Position numbers and translations under genes: made by a program. The notes beneath the pieces were generated by a model that made no database searches, was not told the DNA's origin, and worked only from the letters and a program-made list of their open reading frames with translations. A stretch of DNA of 5,194 nucleotides, taken from Candidatus Coatesiibacteriota bacterium (lineage in GTDB: Bacteria; B130-G9). Shown piece by piece: positions 1 to 4,601 of this stretch. Numbering within the stretch: position 1 is the first letter of the stretch; every line of letters begins with the position of its first letter. The DNA is taken from positions 1-5,194 of the forward strand of contig JAFGIT010000035.1 of assembly GCA_016929465.1 (NCBI GenBank). The letters run 5' to 3'.

Positions 1-405
1 GCCAAGCATATCGATTGTCTCGGCGTCCTTACCTTCGTTGAAAAGCTCCATCGCGTCCCATACTTTCAGGATGAGCGGTCGATGTCCCGGCGAGGCGCTT
101 GCGGCAATCTTGCGGAAGTCTTCTGCACTTACGTTAATTCGACCGTTTCGGGTATCGGTGCAGATTGAGCGGAGCAGGTCGATGAGATGCCTCTCGTCAT
201 TCCTCGGATTGACCTTCGCGAGCGCGCCAGATAAGCGCTGAAGCAAATTGGGATCACGACTGGAAGAAAGAACTTGAAGAGCGGCCCTGCAGGCCATGTT
301 TGGAGTGAATTCGCCAGACGAAACACCGGTCTCTATCCTGGCCACGGCGGCAGAAAAGTCATTCTGCCCCAATGCTTGACGCACATCCTCTATCGCCGAT
401 GTCAC
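1..405 (-). CDS. Unrecognised helical protein, N-terminal part, runs off the left edge
   Basis: An open frame of 135 codons runs leftward from a GTG at 405-403 to the first base of the window without a stop, so the C-terminus is missing. I do not recognise the family. The visible product begins VTSAIEDVRQALGQNDF and is mostly short alternating polar and hydrophobic segments typical of helix pairs (for example AAVARIETG, ACRAALQVL, LLQRLSGAL, HLIDLLRSIC). That is the look of a TPR-like or other alpha-helical repeat protein, but no diagnostic TPR consensus is clear. No signal peptide or membrane segment is visible. The GTG has a weak GGGG ribosome binding site about 11 bases upstream, in minus-strand TGTGGGGATC. 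An ATG at 440-438 would give MINPYNVG and would join this frame only if one base were added to the four-C run at 417-420, so the start is uncertain. The frame is closed by a TAA ten codons before the GTG. Coding character is good; function is unknown. Confidence 0.7.
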   Translation of the reverse strand, partial: MTSAIEDVRQALGQNDFSAAVARIETGVSSGEFTPNMACRAALQVLSSSRDPNLLQRLSGALAKVNPRNDERHLIDLLRSICTDTRNGRINVSAEDFRKIAASASPGHRPLILKVWDAMELFNEGKDAETIDMLG

Positions 406-462
406 TTCTACAAGATCCCCACATTGTAAGGATTAATCATATAGACCAGTTTTCTGGCGCAA

Positions 463-491
463 CTCTTACTACATTTTTATCCCCACGTCAA
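463..491 (-). promoter_or_regulatory. Weak candidate sigma70-type promoter for the left-edge gene
   Basis: On the minus strand TTGACG (491-486) is followed after 17 bases by TAAGAG (468-463). The -35 box matches the TTGACA consensus at five of six positions, while the -10 box matches at only three. Transcription would begin near 456, about 50 bases before the GTG of the left-edge gene. A small perfect hairpin, GCCC-AAAT-GGGC at 492-503, directly abuts the -35 box. Support is by pattern only. Confidence 0.2.
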
Positions 492-559
492 GCCCAAATG
501 GGCACTAGTTCCCAAAAGACGAAAGCAGAACAACAGGAAAAGCCCCGAGGAGAAACGAG

Positions 560-611
560 GGAACAGTCTCGGACCTTCTGCAGGTCCGTTCCACCCCTGC
601 AAAGGGAGGTG
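560..611. other. Tandem stem-loops (bulged hairpin plus GCAA-tetraloop hairpin)
   Basis: The first stem-loop pairs GGAAC (560-564) with GTTCC (588-592) and GGACCT (571-576) with AGGTCC (582-587). That leaves AGTCTC as a one-sided bulge and TCTGC as the loop. The second starts where the first ends: CACC (592-595) with GGTG (608-611), and CCT (596-598) with AGG (603-605), closing a GCAA tetraloop with GA bulged at 606-607. The tetraloop is of the GNRA type only when read on the plus strand. No known riboswitch or housekeeping RNA consensus was recognised. The element could belong to an untranslated leader or to a small RNA, or be chance. Confidence 0.35.
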
Positions 612-769
612 ACATCGAATTCGTAGGTTTGGCCTTTGGAGGCTGCGCCGTAAATCGACTGGCGAGGAATTCATGTTTATTTCACATAACGACTCTCGCT
701 CTTTCTTGGTGGATCGTCAAAATCGGGCAAGTATTGTCAATTAATGCCGCGATCATGCGGAATGGCCTA

Positions 770-849
770 GTAGGGACGGTGGCTTGTCCCCGCCCTTCGC
801 CGGACGCGGTTCAAGTCACGAAGCGGGCAGGCACAAGGCCAGCCCCTAC
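770..849. repeat. REP/MITE-like element: two inverted GTAGGG-headed hairpins
   Basis: Two related units face each other. The left unit (770-795) begins GTAGGGACGG and ends CCCCGCCC. The right unit, read on the minus strand (849-825), begins GTAGGGGCTGG and ends GCCTGCCC. Both carry the same CTTGT loop and a GTAGGG head. Each unit folds on itself. The right one pairs GGGC/GCCC and GGC/GCC around CTTGT with a T-T mismatch. The left pairs eight G-C steps with two single-base bulges and looks like a decayed copy. The 30 bases between them also carry CTTCG/CGAAG, so the whole 80 bases can close as one large palindrome. This is the architecture of bacterial REP doublets (REPINs) and small non-autonomous elements, which are usually mobilised by RAYT-type transposases encoded elsewhere. 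No transposase or clear target duplication is visible here. Confidence 0.65.
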
Positions 850-872
850 GGAACGCCCTCATGTCGATCTAT

Positions 873-896
873 GGCACAGCCTTTTCGGCCTGCACC
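873..896 (-). terminator. Hairpin directly after the operon's last stop codon
   Basis: The stem on the minus strand runs GGTGCAGGCC - GAAAA - GGCTGTGCC. It has nine pairs including two G-T wobbles and one bulged G, and it begins four bases after the TGA of the DUF1464 gene. No T-tract follows (ATAGATCG comes next), so this is not a classical intrinsic terminator. It may stabilise the 3' end of the mRNA or act with a protein factor. The REP-like hairpins at 770-849 lie just beyond and could serve the same purpose. Confidence 0.4.
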
Positions 897-899
897 AGT

Positions 900-1886
900 T
901 CAGATTCCCATGTTCTCGACCAACGCCCCATATCTGCCTCCGAGTATGCCCTCCCCAATCAGATAAGCCCCACAGGCAGCTTCCTTGGCCACTTCCGAGA
1001 TTCTGCCCACCTTTGCTACCGGCGCATACATCTTGAACCTGTTGAACAACTCCCGTTGAATAGCATCCTGACATATCAGCCGGCCAGAGATGATTATCTC
1101 TCGCGGTTTGCGAAGGGAGACCATCAACGCGGCAACGTCTTTTTCGAGGCTTTCCCCGAGGAGCCTGAGAGCCTCCGACCCGGAGAGAATATCCTCCGGC
1201 TCGCTCTCTTTGCTCGCGATGAAATCCCTCAGGCCGCCCTTGAACACAGCCTCTTGTGTCACTGGGGGCTTTAGCCGGATCGCAATCTCCGCGTCCATTC
1301 CTCCTCCAGCGATGAAGCCAGGGCTGCCGCAGGTTCCTCCGATACCGTCGGTGATCTTACCGCCTTCGACTGCCATGGCCGCCGTGAAGGCATATCCGAC
1401 CTCGACCAGGACAAAAGAAGTCTCATCGAAGGGGATGCTCAAACGCTCCGATTGGTCCTTGATCGCAAGTGCCACACAGCAGACCTTGTCTGCGGTCCCC
1501 ATGTCGAGCCGATTCCATTTCCGAAATTCGGGCACCGTCGGGAGGTGAACCACGCCAGGCGTGAAGAAGACCGGCAATGCCTCGGCCTTCATCTTCAGAA
1601 GCAGCCTCTTTATGCCCTCATTCACTGCCAGTTTCGTGTCGAGCGGGATCATCTTCCCAATATCCTCGTCGGTCATATCCTCGATCTTCTTCCTGGGAAT
1701 TCCATAGCCCGATGGACCGACTATCGCATCCAGAGGCAGTAGAGCTCGGACCCTCTCCAAGAGCATCTCCGGCCTACCGAGGACATCTTCGGTTTTTATC
1801 GCCTCATCGATCAGAATTTCCCGGTAATTCCCCAATCCAAACAGGTCGAAGCTGCAGGTCCCGGGGTCGATTCCAATTACCCTCAA
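900..1886 (-). CDS. DUF1464 / COG2441 family protein, predicted ASKHA-fold kinase
   Basis: The 328-residue product matches my recollection of the DUF1464 family (COG2441, often named predicted butyrate kinase), whose members are about 350 residues, mainly archaeal, and lack a firm biochemical assignment. It shows the sugar-kinase/Hsp70/actin plan. GIDPGT (residues 5-10) is the first phosphate-binding loop, a conserved central stretch WNRLDMGTADKVC lies at 124-136, VEVGYAFTAA with EGGKITDGIGGT (161-185) supplies the second phosphate segment, and EIIISGRL (263-270) fits the adenosine motif. Family logic predicts ATP-dependent phosphorylation of a small acid or metabolite in the cytosol; the substrate is unknown. 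The start is chosen at TTG (1886-1884). AAAGGA lies eight bases upstream, the peptide then opens MRVIGIDPGT, and the TTGA overlap with the stop of the radical SAM gene suggests coupled translation. A longer frame extends 29 codons upstream, but that stretch lies within the radical SAM gene's 3' end. It is the last gene of the operon. Confidence 0.85.
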   Translation of the reverse strand: MRVIGIDPGTCSFDLFGLGNYREILIDEAIKTEDVLGRPEMLLERVRALLPLDAIVGPSGYGIPRKKIEDMTDEDIGKMIPLDTKLAVNEGIKRLLLKMKAEALPVFFTPGVVHLPTVPEFRKWNRLDMGTADKVCCVALAIKDQSERLSIPFDETSFVLVEVGYAFTAAMAVEGGKITDGIGGTCGSPGFIAGGGMDAEIAIRLKPPVTQEAVFKGGLRDFIASKESEPEDILSGSEALRLLGESLEKDVAALMVSLRKPREIIISGRLICQDAIQRELFNRFKMYAPVAKVGRISEVAKEAACGAYLIGEGILGGRYGALVENMGI

Positions 1887-2896
1887 TTCGTATTTCCTTT
1901 CAATGGACAGGATGGATCCGAGGCGGTCCAGCTTCCTGTTAGGGCGAAAGCCCTGGATCTGCAGCCGCCGCAATCGTCAATGTGCCTACATATCCGGCAC
2001 GCGCCACTCCTCCGCTCCCGGTCGCGCACCTCCGACACCAGCTGGGAATCCTGCATCTCCTTCCAGAGCGCTGTGAGTGTGCTGCCCTTCACGCTACCCA
2101 TGCTGACCGGCGCGAATGTGCAGGGTCGGACCGCTCCGTCGGTTTCGATGAAGATATATTCGCCAAAAACGCAGCGTGAAAGGTCAGGGACAAGTATCCC
2201 GTCCTCCGCCTCTCTTTCAAAGGAGATGCCCTCCTCCAACAGGAAAGGCTTGAAGAATGGCTCATCGACATACATGTCCATTCCGACAGATTCCCTCAGT
2301 CCAATTAGCTCTTTGAACAACTCCCGGTATTGAGCGCCTGTCAGAGCGTATTCAGAGTAATTCTGACACGGCTTCAGCCCAAGGATCGTGATCTTCGAAT
2401 AGCCCAGCTCTTTGACAAAGCGAAAGATGTTCGAGACCTCGTGCAGATTGTGCTTTCCAATGGTGACAGGGCACGAATCGAGTATCCCGAATTCCCCCGC
2501 GAGCGCAACAGACTCCCTCAGCCGGGAGAAGCTCGCGCCGATTCTCGTGCTCTCGTAGCTGCCCCTGTCGGCGCCATCGATGCTGATCATGAGTCTCACG
2601 GCTGATTCCGCCAAACGCTCCACACTCATGCGGTTCAGCAACATGCCGTTGCTTATTAGATAGAGCCTAATTCCGCGCCTGTGCAGGATGTCTATGATGT
2701 CCCAGAGTTCATCTCTCAGGAGCGCCTCGCCCCCCTCGAGTATGACCCATCCAGGATTTAAGGCCGGTATCTCCTCTGCGACGCTAAGGAGAGTCTCCGA
2801 GTCGAGCTCCTCCTGGGCCATTCCACGACAGTGGACGCATTTGAGATTGCATCGGTTGGTGATCGCCCAATCGATAAGATGGGGATTGTCTAGCAA
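1883..2896 (-). CDS. Radical SAM protein with C-terminal SPASM-type cysteine cluster
   Basis: The 337-residue cytosolic enzyme carries the CX3CX2C motif (Cys16, Cys20, Cys23, in TNRCNLKCVHC) that binds the 4Fe-4S cluster used to cleave S-adenosylmethionine. It is followed by the GGE SAM-contact motif (55-57) and SIDG (105-108). The C-terminal third has Cys242-X11-Gly254-X4-Cys259, then CX2CX5CX2C (300, 303, 309, 312), then Cys330. This is SPASM-like except for X2 instead of the usual X3 before the last cysteine of the group, and it should hold auxiliary Fe-S clusters. CGGCRSRA resembles my recollection of the PqqE, NirJ and AhbC/AhbD branch of peptide and heme-modifying enzymes, but the exact substrate cannot be read from sequence. 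The start is a TTG (2896-2894) with GGAG five bases upstream, giving a 7-base overlap with the methyltransferase gene. The stop overlaps the DUF1464 start by four bases. Length and order of motifs are complete, with no sign of damage. Confidence 0.9.
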   Translation of the reverse strand: MLDNPHLIDWAITNRCNLKCVHCRGMAQEELDSETLLSVAEEIPALNPGWVILEGGEALLRDELWDIIDILHRRGIRLYLISNGMLLNRMSVERLAESAVRLMISIDGADRGSYESTRIGASFSRLRESVALAGEFGILDSCPVTIGKHNLHEVSNIFRFVKELGYSKITILGLKPCQNYSEYALTGAQYRELFKELIGLRESVGMDMYVDEPFFKPFLLEEGISFEREAEDGILVPDLSRCVFGEYIFIETDGAVRPCTFAPVSMGSVKGSTLTALWKEMQDSQLVSEVRDRERRSGACRICRHIDDCGGCRSRAFALTGSWTASDPSCPLKGNTN

Positions 2897-3687
2897 CTCT
2901 TCTCCGCGACGAAGATCATCTCTGGAGAATCATCTGTCAGGGGTGATTTGTCGAAGTTGCCGAAGAGGTCGATAATATCGAATCCTGCCCGGACAAGCAG
3001 ATGCTCGACCTCATAGCGGAAGAAGTAGCGGAATGGAAAAGCCTGAACGAACCGCTCCGTCCTTCCGTCGGGATGAGTGCAATAGTAGATTATTTCGACC
3101 TCGTTGAATTGCTCAGTGCGGTGGAATGCCTTGGTTCGGTTTGTCCGCCTTAGCCTCCGACCGTCTGGCATCTCGAATTCGGGCGTATCCTCGACTTCTT
3201 TCATATAGATCGTATCATACATGCGTCTCGGATAAGTCTGAAAGAGCTCGAGAATAAACCTCCCGCCCGGGGCAAGATGCCGGCGGACGCAATTCAGGCA
3301 GGCTAGTTGCGCTTGAACTGAGATAAGGTGCTGAAAAGATCGAAACGGCGTAGTTATCAGGCCAAATTGGCCCTCAAGGTCGAATGCGGTCATATCACCG
3401 AGTATAAGCGAGATTCGCTCCCGCACCTCCGGAGGCTGCGCTTGCAGCTTGCTTTTGCAGGCGCCCAACATGCTCTCGGATATGTCGAGGCCCACGATAT
3501 CAAAGCCCGCGGCGGCGATCGGTATGAGTATTCGTCCCGTTCCACACCCAAGCTCGAGCACCCGGCCATGAGATAAACGGGCTGCCTCAACATAGAAATC
3601 AAGGTCAGCCCGTTTCGCATATGCGGGAACCAAATCGTAATACTCTGAAAGGAAAGGCTCGTACTTGTAGACGCCTTGTCGGCTCAC
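2890..3687 (-). CDS. Class I SAM-dependent methyltransferase
   Basis: The 265-residue soluble product has the Rossmann-fold methyltransferase core. Motif I is VLELGCGTGR (43-52), the acidic residue closing strand 2 is Asp68 in VGLDIS, and GDM at 97-99 is the adenine-side motif. HLAPGGRFILELF further on matches the strand 5 post-motif common in Methyltransf_25/11 enzymes. The C-terminal 100 residues carry an added beta-rich lobe (FNEVEIIYYCTHPDG, AFPFRYFFRYEVEHLLVRAG) typical of small-molecule methyltransferases. Nothing fixes the acceptor: oxygen, nitrogen or carbon all remain possible. It starts with GTG (3687-3685) preceded by AAGGAG seven bases upstream, a strong site. It is the first gene of a tight operon, and its last codons contain the ribosome binding site and start of the radical SAM gene, which implies a joint pathway. 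The 161-base leader upstream holds a two-stem hairpin that might regulate it. Confidence 0.88.
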   Translation of the reverse strand: MSRQGVYKYEPFLSEYYDLVPAYAKRADLDFYVEAARLSHGRVLELGCGTGRILIPIAAAGFDIVGLDISESMLGACKSKLQAQPPEVRERISLILGDMTAFDLEGQFGLITTPFRSFQHLISVQAQLACLNCVRRHLAPGGRFILELFQTYPRRMYDTIYMKEVEDTPEFEMPDGRRLRRTNRTKAFHRTEQFNEVEIIYYCTHPDGRTERFVQAFPFRYFFRYEVEHLLVRAGFDIIDLFGNFDKSPLTDDSPEMIFVAEKSC

Positions 3688-3728
3688 GGTGTCTCTCCTT
3701 CAGTCTTTGTGATCTGATTGATTGGGCA

Positions 3729-3762
3729 TTGGTTGGGCCGGTCCCTTCTGGGACATAACCAA
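3729..3762 (-). promoter_or_regulatory. Two-stem hairpin in the operon leader
   Basis: On the minus strand TTGGTT pairs with AACCAA (outer, 6 bp), and GTCCC pairs with GGGAC around an AGAA loop (inner, 5 bp). An asymmetric internal loop of two against six bases separates the stems. It sits about 40 bases before the GTG of the methyltransferase and outside its ribosome binding site. It could be a protein-binding or attenuation element. No T-tract follows, so it is not an intrinsic terminator. A 22-residue frame (ATG 3768 to TGA 3700, MSLVMSQKGP...) spans it, with only a weak GAGAG site. Confidence 0.4.
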
Positions 3763-3820
3763 ACTCATCTCTCGACCAATTAAGGTCTGTTGACGGGTCC
3801 CCGCCCATCAATCGCAGATC

Positions 3821-3829
3821 ATATTACCA
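3821..3829 (-). promoter_or_regulatory. Weak extended -10 promoter candidate for the operon
   Basis: TGG followed by TAATAT (minus strand) resembles an extended -10 element. No acceptable -35 box lies 16-18 bases upstream. Transcription would start near 3814 and give a leader of about 125 bases containing the hairpin at 3729-3762. The alternative is read-through from the cold-shock gene, after which no terminator is visible. Confidence 0.2.
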
Positions 3830-3848
3830 TTAGTCGGACAGTTAAATT

Positions 3849-4052
3849 CTAGCTCTCATCCAGTCGCATGTTCGCTGCACGGATGCCTTTCGGTCCCTTC
3901 TCTATCGAGAAGTCCACCTTTCTACCCTCCTCGAGCGCGTCGTACTCGACACCCTCAAGAGCTGAACGATGGAAGAAGACCTCGTTGCCGTCCTCTCCGC
4001 GGATGAAACCGAAGCCTCGGTCTCTAATGAGTCTTTTAATCTCGCCTTTCAA
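3849..4052 (-). CDS. Cold-shock-domain protein
   Basis: This 67-residue protein is a single cold-shock domain (OB fold) that binds single-stranded RNA or DNA and acts as an RNA chaperone. RNP1 is RGFGFI (12-17) and RNP2 is VFFHR (25-29). These are followed by SALEGVEYDALEEGRKVDF and the family's closing segment EKGPKGIRAANMRL. The usual KWFN stretch before RNP1 is replaced by KRLIRD, so the first aromatic side chain of the CspA binding surface is absent; this occurs in some bacterial relatives. The start is set at TTG (4052-4050): AGGAGG lies eight bases upstream and the peptide then opens MKGEIKR, as in the family. A GTG at 4061 would overlap the ribosome binding site itself and is unlikely. 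The gene is followed by 161 bases without a terminator before the methyltransferase gene, so it may feed transcription into the operon. Confidence 0.92.
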   Translation of the reverse strand: MKGEIKRLIRDRGFGFIRGEDGNEVFFHRSALEGVEYDALEEGRKVDFSIEKGPKGIRAANMRLDES

Positions 4053-4085
4053 ATCTTTCACCTCCTTTCCTAAAAAATTCCCACT

Positions 4086-4114
4086 ATTATTCTATATATC
4101 GAGTGCTAAATAAA
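4086..4114 (-). promoter_or_regulatory. Candidate promoter of the cold-shock gene
   Basis: A very AT-rich stretch precedes the gene. TTTATT (4114-4109) and AATAAT (4091-4086) are separated by 17 bases; the -10 box matches at five of six positions and the -35 box at about three. If the organism were archaeal, GATATATAG at 4092-4100 would be a plausible TATA box at a suitable distance. A second possibility is TTGACA at 4191-4186 with TATATA at 4165-4160, where the -35 box is perfect but the 20-base spacer is too long for normal sigma70 use. Confidence 0.3.
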
Positions 4115-4211
4115 CTTATGCATCATGAGGTCTGGGAGCGAAGTAGTCATGGGATATGCTATATAGGGGGGAACTCAGCCTAGCCTGTCAAATTCCGAAA
4201 GTAATTCGGCC

Positions 4212-4251
4212 AAAAGAAAGAATTCGGGGATCCGAATCTCGGTCCCCCGGA
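4212..4251 (-). terminator. Intrinsic terminator
   Basis: A 12-pair stem is followed at once by TTCTTTCTTTT on the minus strand (4222-4212). On the plus strand the pairs are TTC/GGA (with one T-G), GGGGA/TCCCC and CCGA/TCGG, closing a three-base ATC loop, with one bulged base on each side. It is the clearest terminator in the window. It ends any transcript arriving from the right, so the cold-shock gene needs its own promoter or regulated read-through. Confidence 0.7.
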
Positions 4252-4253
4252 CT

Positions 4254-4364
4254 TCATATAATCTCACTAACTCTCTGTCCTGCCTCAAAAGCAAAGCCCC
4301 GCAGGACATACCCTTCTCTCAGTCTGCTGGCAAAAAAGCCATTACGTCTCAAGTCTCGGCTCAA
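4254..4364 (-). CDS. Possible 36-residue small protein or remnant of a decayed gene
   Basis: A short frame from TTG (4364-4362) to TGA (4256-4254) reads MSRDLRRNGFFASRLREGYV followed by LRGFAFEAGQRVSEII. Its composition looks protein-like, basic at the start with alternating hydrophobic residues later. Its stop lies only two bases before the terminator stem, as expected for a real gene end. The start has no good ribosome binding site (only GAG about five bases upstream). A neighbouring frame just upstream reads protein-like too (IIAGNESLSEFEPRLET then TAA), and a +1 shift near 4345 would join them, so it may be a frameshifted relic. I recognise no family. The candidate promoter at 4424-4452 is well placed to transcribe it. 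Confidence 0.25.
   Translation of the reverse strand: MSRDLRRNGFFASRLREGYVLRGFAFEAGQRVSEII
4276..4308. other. 8-bp inverted repeat
   Basis: TGTCCTGC (4276-4283) and GCAGGACA (4301-4308) pair perfectly around 17 bases. It lies inside the small frame at 4254-4364 and about 25 bases before the terminator, so it would form in the same transcript. Confidence 0.45.
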
Positions 4365-4423
4365 ATTCGCTCAAGGACTCATTCCCCGCGATGATAGCCC
4401 AAGACTAAAACTCTATAATGTGG

Positions 4424-4452
4424 AACATAAGTCCCATTAAAAGCAATGTCAA
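4424..4452 (-). promoter_or_regulatory. Candidate sigma70-type promoter
   Basis: A perfect TTGACA (4452-4447) is followed after exactly 17 bases by TATGTT (4429-4424), which matches TATAAT at four positions including the key first, second and sixth. Transcription from about 4417 would reach the terminator at 4212-4251 after some 200 bases. That would give a short RNA with the 8-bp inverted repeat and the small reading frame. The -35 box overlaps an inverted repeat (4450-4491). Confidence 0.4.
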
Positions 4453-4491
4453 GCCCGATTTTTCAAATTCTCATTGGCAGATACGGGCTTG
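4450..4491. other. CAAGCCCG / CGGGCTTG inverted repeat over the -35 box
   Basis: CAAGCCCG (4450-4457) and CGGGCTTG (4484-4491) are perfect 8-bp inverted copies 26 bases apart. The inner arm shares three bases with the TTGACA box of the minus-strand promoter. It could be an operator, or a hairpin ending the mRNA of the gene at 4602-5069, although no clean T-tract follows. Confidence 0.4.
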
Positions 4492-4601
4492 GAATGGATA
4501 TTGCCAGGCTTGGCAACTTGCAGATCACCATTTCCTCATTCGGCTGCGCGCCGTTGCTCCGGTTGGCAAATGCCGGCTGCATGTCCTTGCAGCGTCCGAT
4601 C
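4492..4601. other. Intergenic stretch with small inverted repeats
   Basis: No gene is supported. TTGCCA-GGCT-TGGCAA (4501-4516) is a perfect 6-bp hairpin of operator size. GCTGCA-TGTCCT-TGCAGC (4576-4593) is another perfect 6-bp hairpin, eight bases after the stop of the gene to its right, and may protect that mRNA's 3' end. GGCA-AA-TGCC lies at 4565-4574. Confidence 0.4.

Larger units (their letters stand above)
441..769. other. Non-coding gap with several stem-loops
   Basis: I see no convincing gene here on either strand. The short open frames have no ribosome binding site and overlap one another. What stands out is local structure. CCAG-TTTT-CTGG lies at 446-457 and GCCC-AAAT-GGGC at 492-503. 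A composite hairpin at 560-592 has an outer stem GGAAC/GTTCC, a one-sided six-base bulge, and an inner stem GGACCT/AGGTCC around a five-base loop. It is followed at once by a second hairpin at 592-611, CACC-CCT around a GCAA tetraloop with a two-base GA bulge in the returning strand. CCGC-GATCAT-GCGG lies at 747-760. Two minus-strand TTGAC words (TTGACA at 740-735 and TTGACG at 719-714) have no good partner -10 box. Confidence 0.5.

Noticed and set aside
372-1036. Open frames on both strands in the gap left of the operon
   Set aside because: They have no ribosome binding sites, overlap the REP-like palindrome or each other, and have a composition typical of chance frames.
1090-2605. Long plus-strand open frames across the radical SAM and DUF1464 genes
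   Set aside because: They are antisense shadows: they show no family motifs and Ser/Arg/Pro-rich composition, while the minus strand has complete motif-bearing proteins.
1883-2896. Naming the radical SAM gene as ahbD, nirJ or pqqE
   Set aside because: The motif likeness is only at superfamily level, and the required pathway partners (other heme or PQQ genes) are not in the window.
3700-3768. 22-residue frame as a precursor peptide for the SPASM enzyme
   Set aside because: It has no cysteine, only one or two hydroxyl residues near the end, a poor ribosome binding site, and lies over a hairpin. At best it is a leader peptide.
3605-3811. 68-codon minus-strand frame over the methyltransferase start
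   Set aside because: It overlaps the well-supported N-terminus in another frame, has no ribosome binding site and shows no protein-like pattern.
4223-4251. T-arm-like fold suggesting a tRNA
   Set aside because: The GGGGATCCGAATC stretch lacks the T-loop consensus and no acceptor, D or anticodon arms can be built around it. It fits a terminator far better.
4156-4440. 94-codon plus-strand frame between the cold-shock gene and the small transcription unit
   Set aside because: It has no ribosome binding site, runs against the minus-strand promoter and terminator, and shows basic low-information composition.
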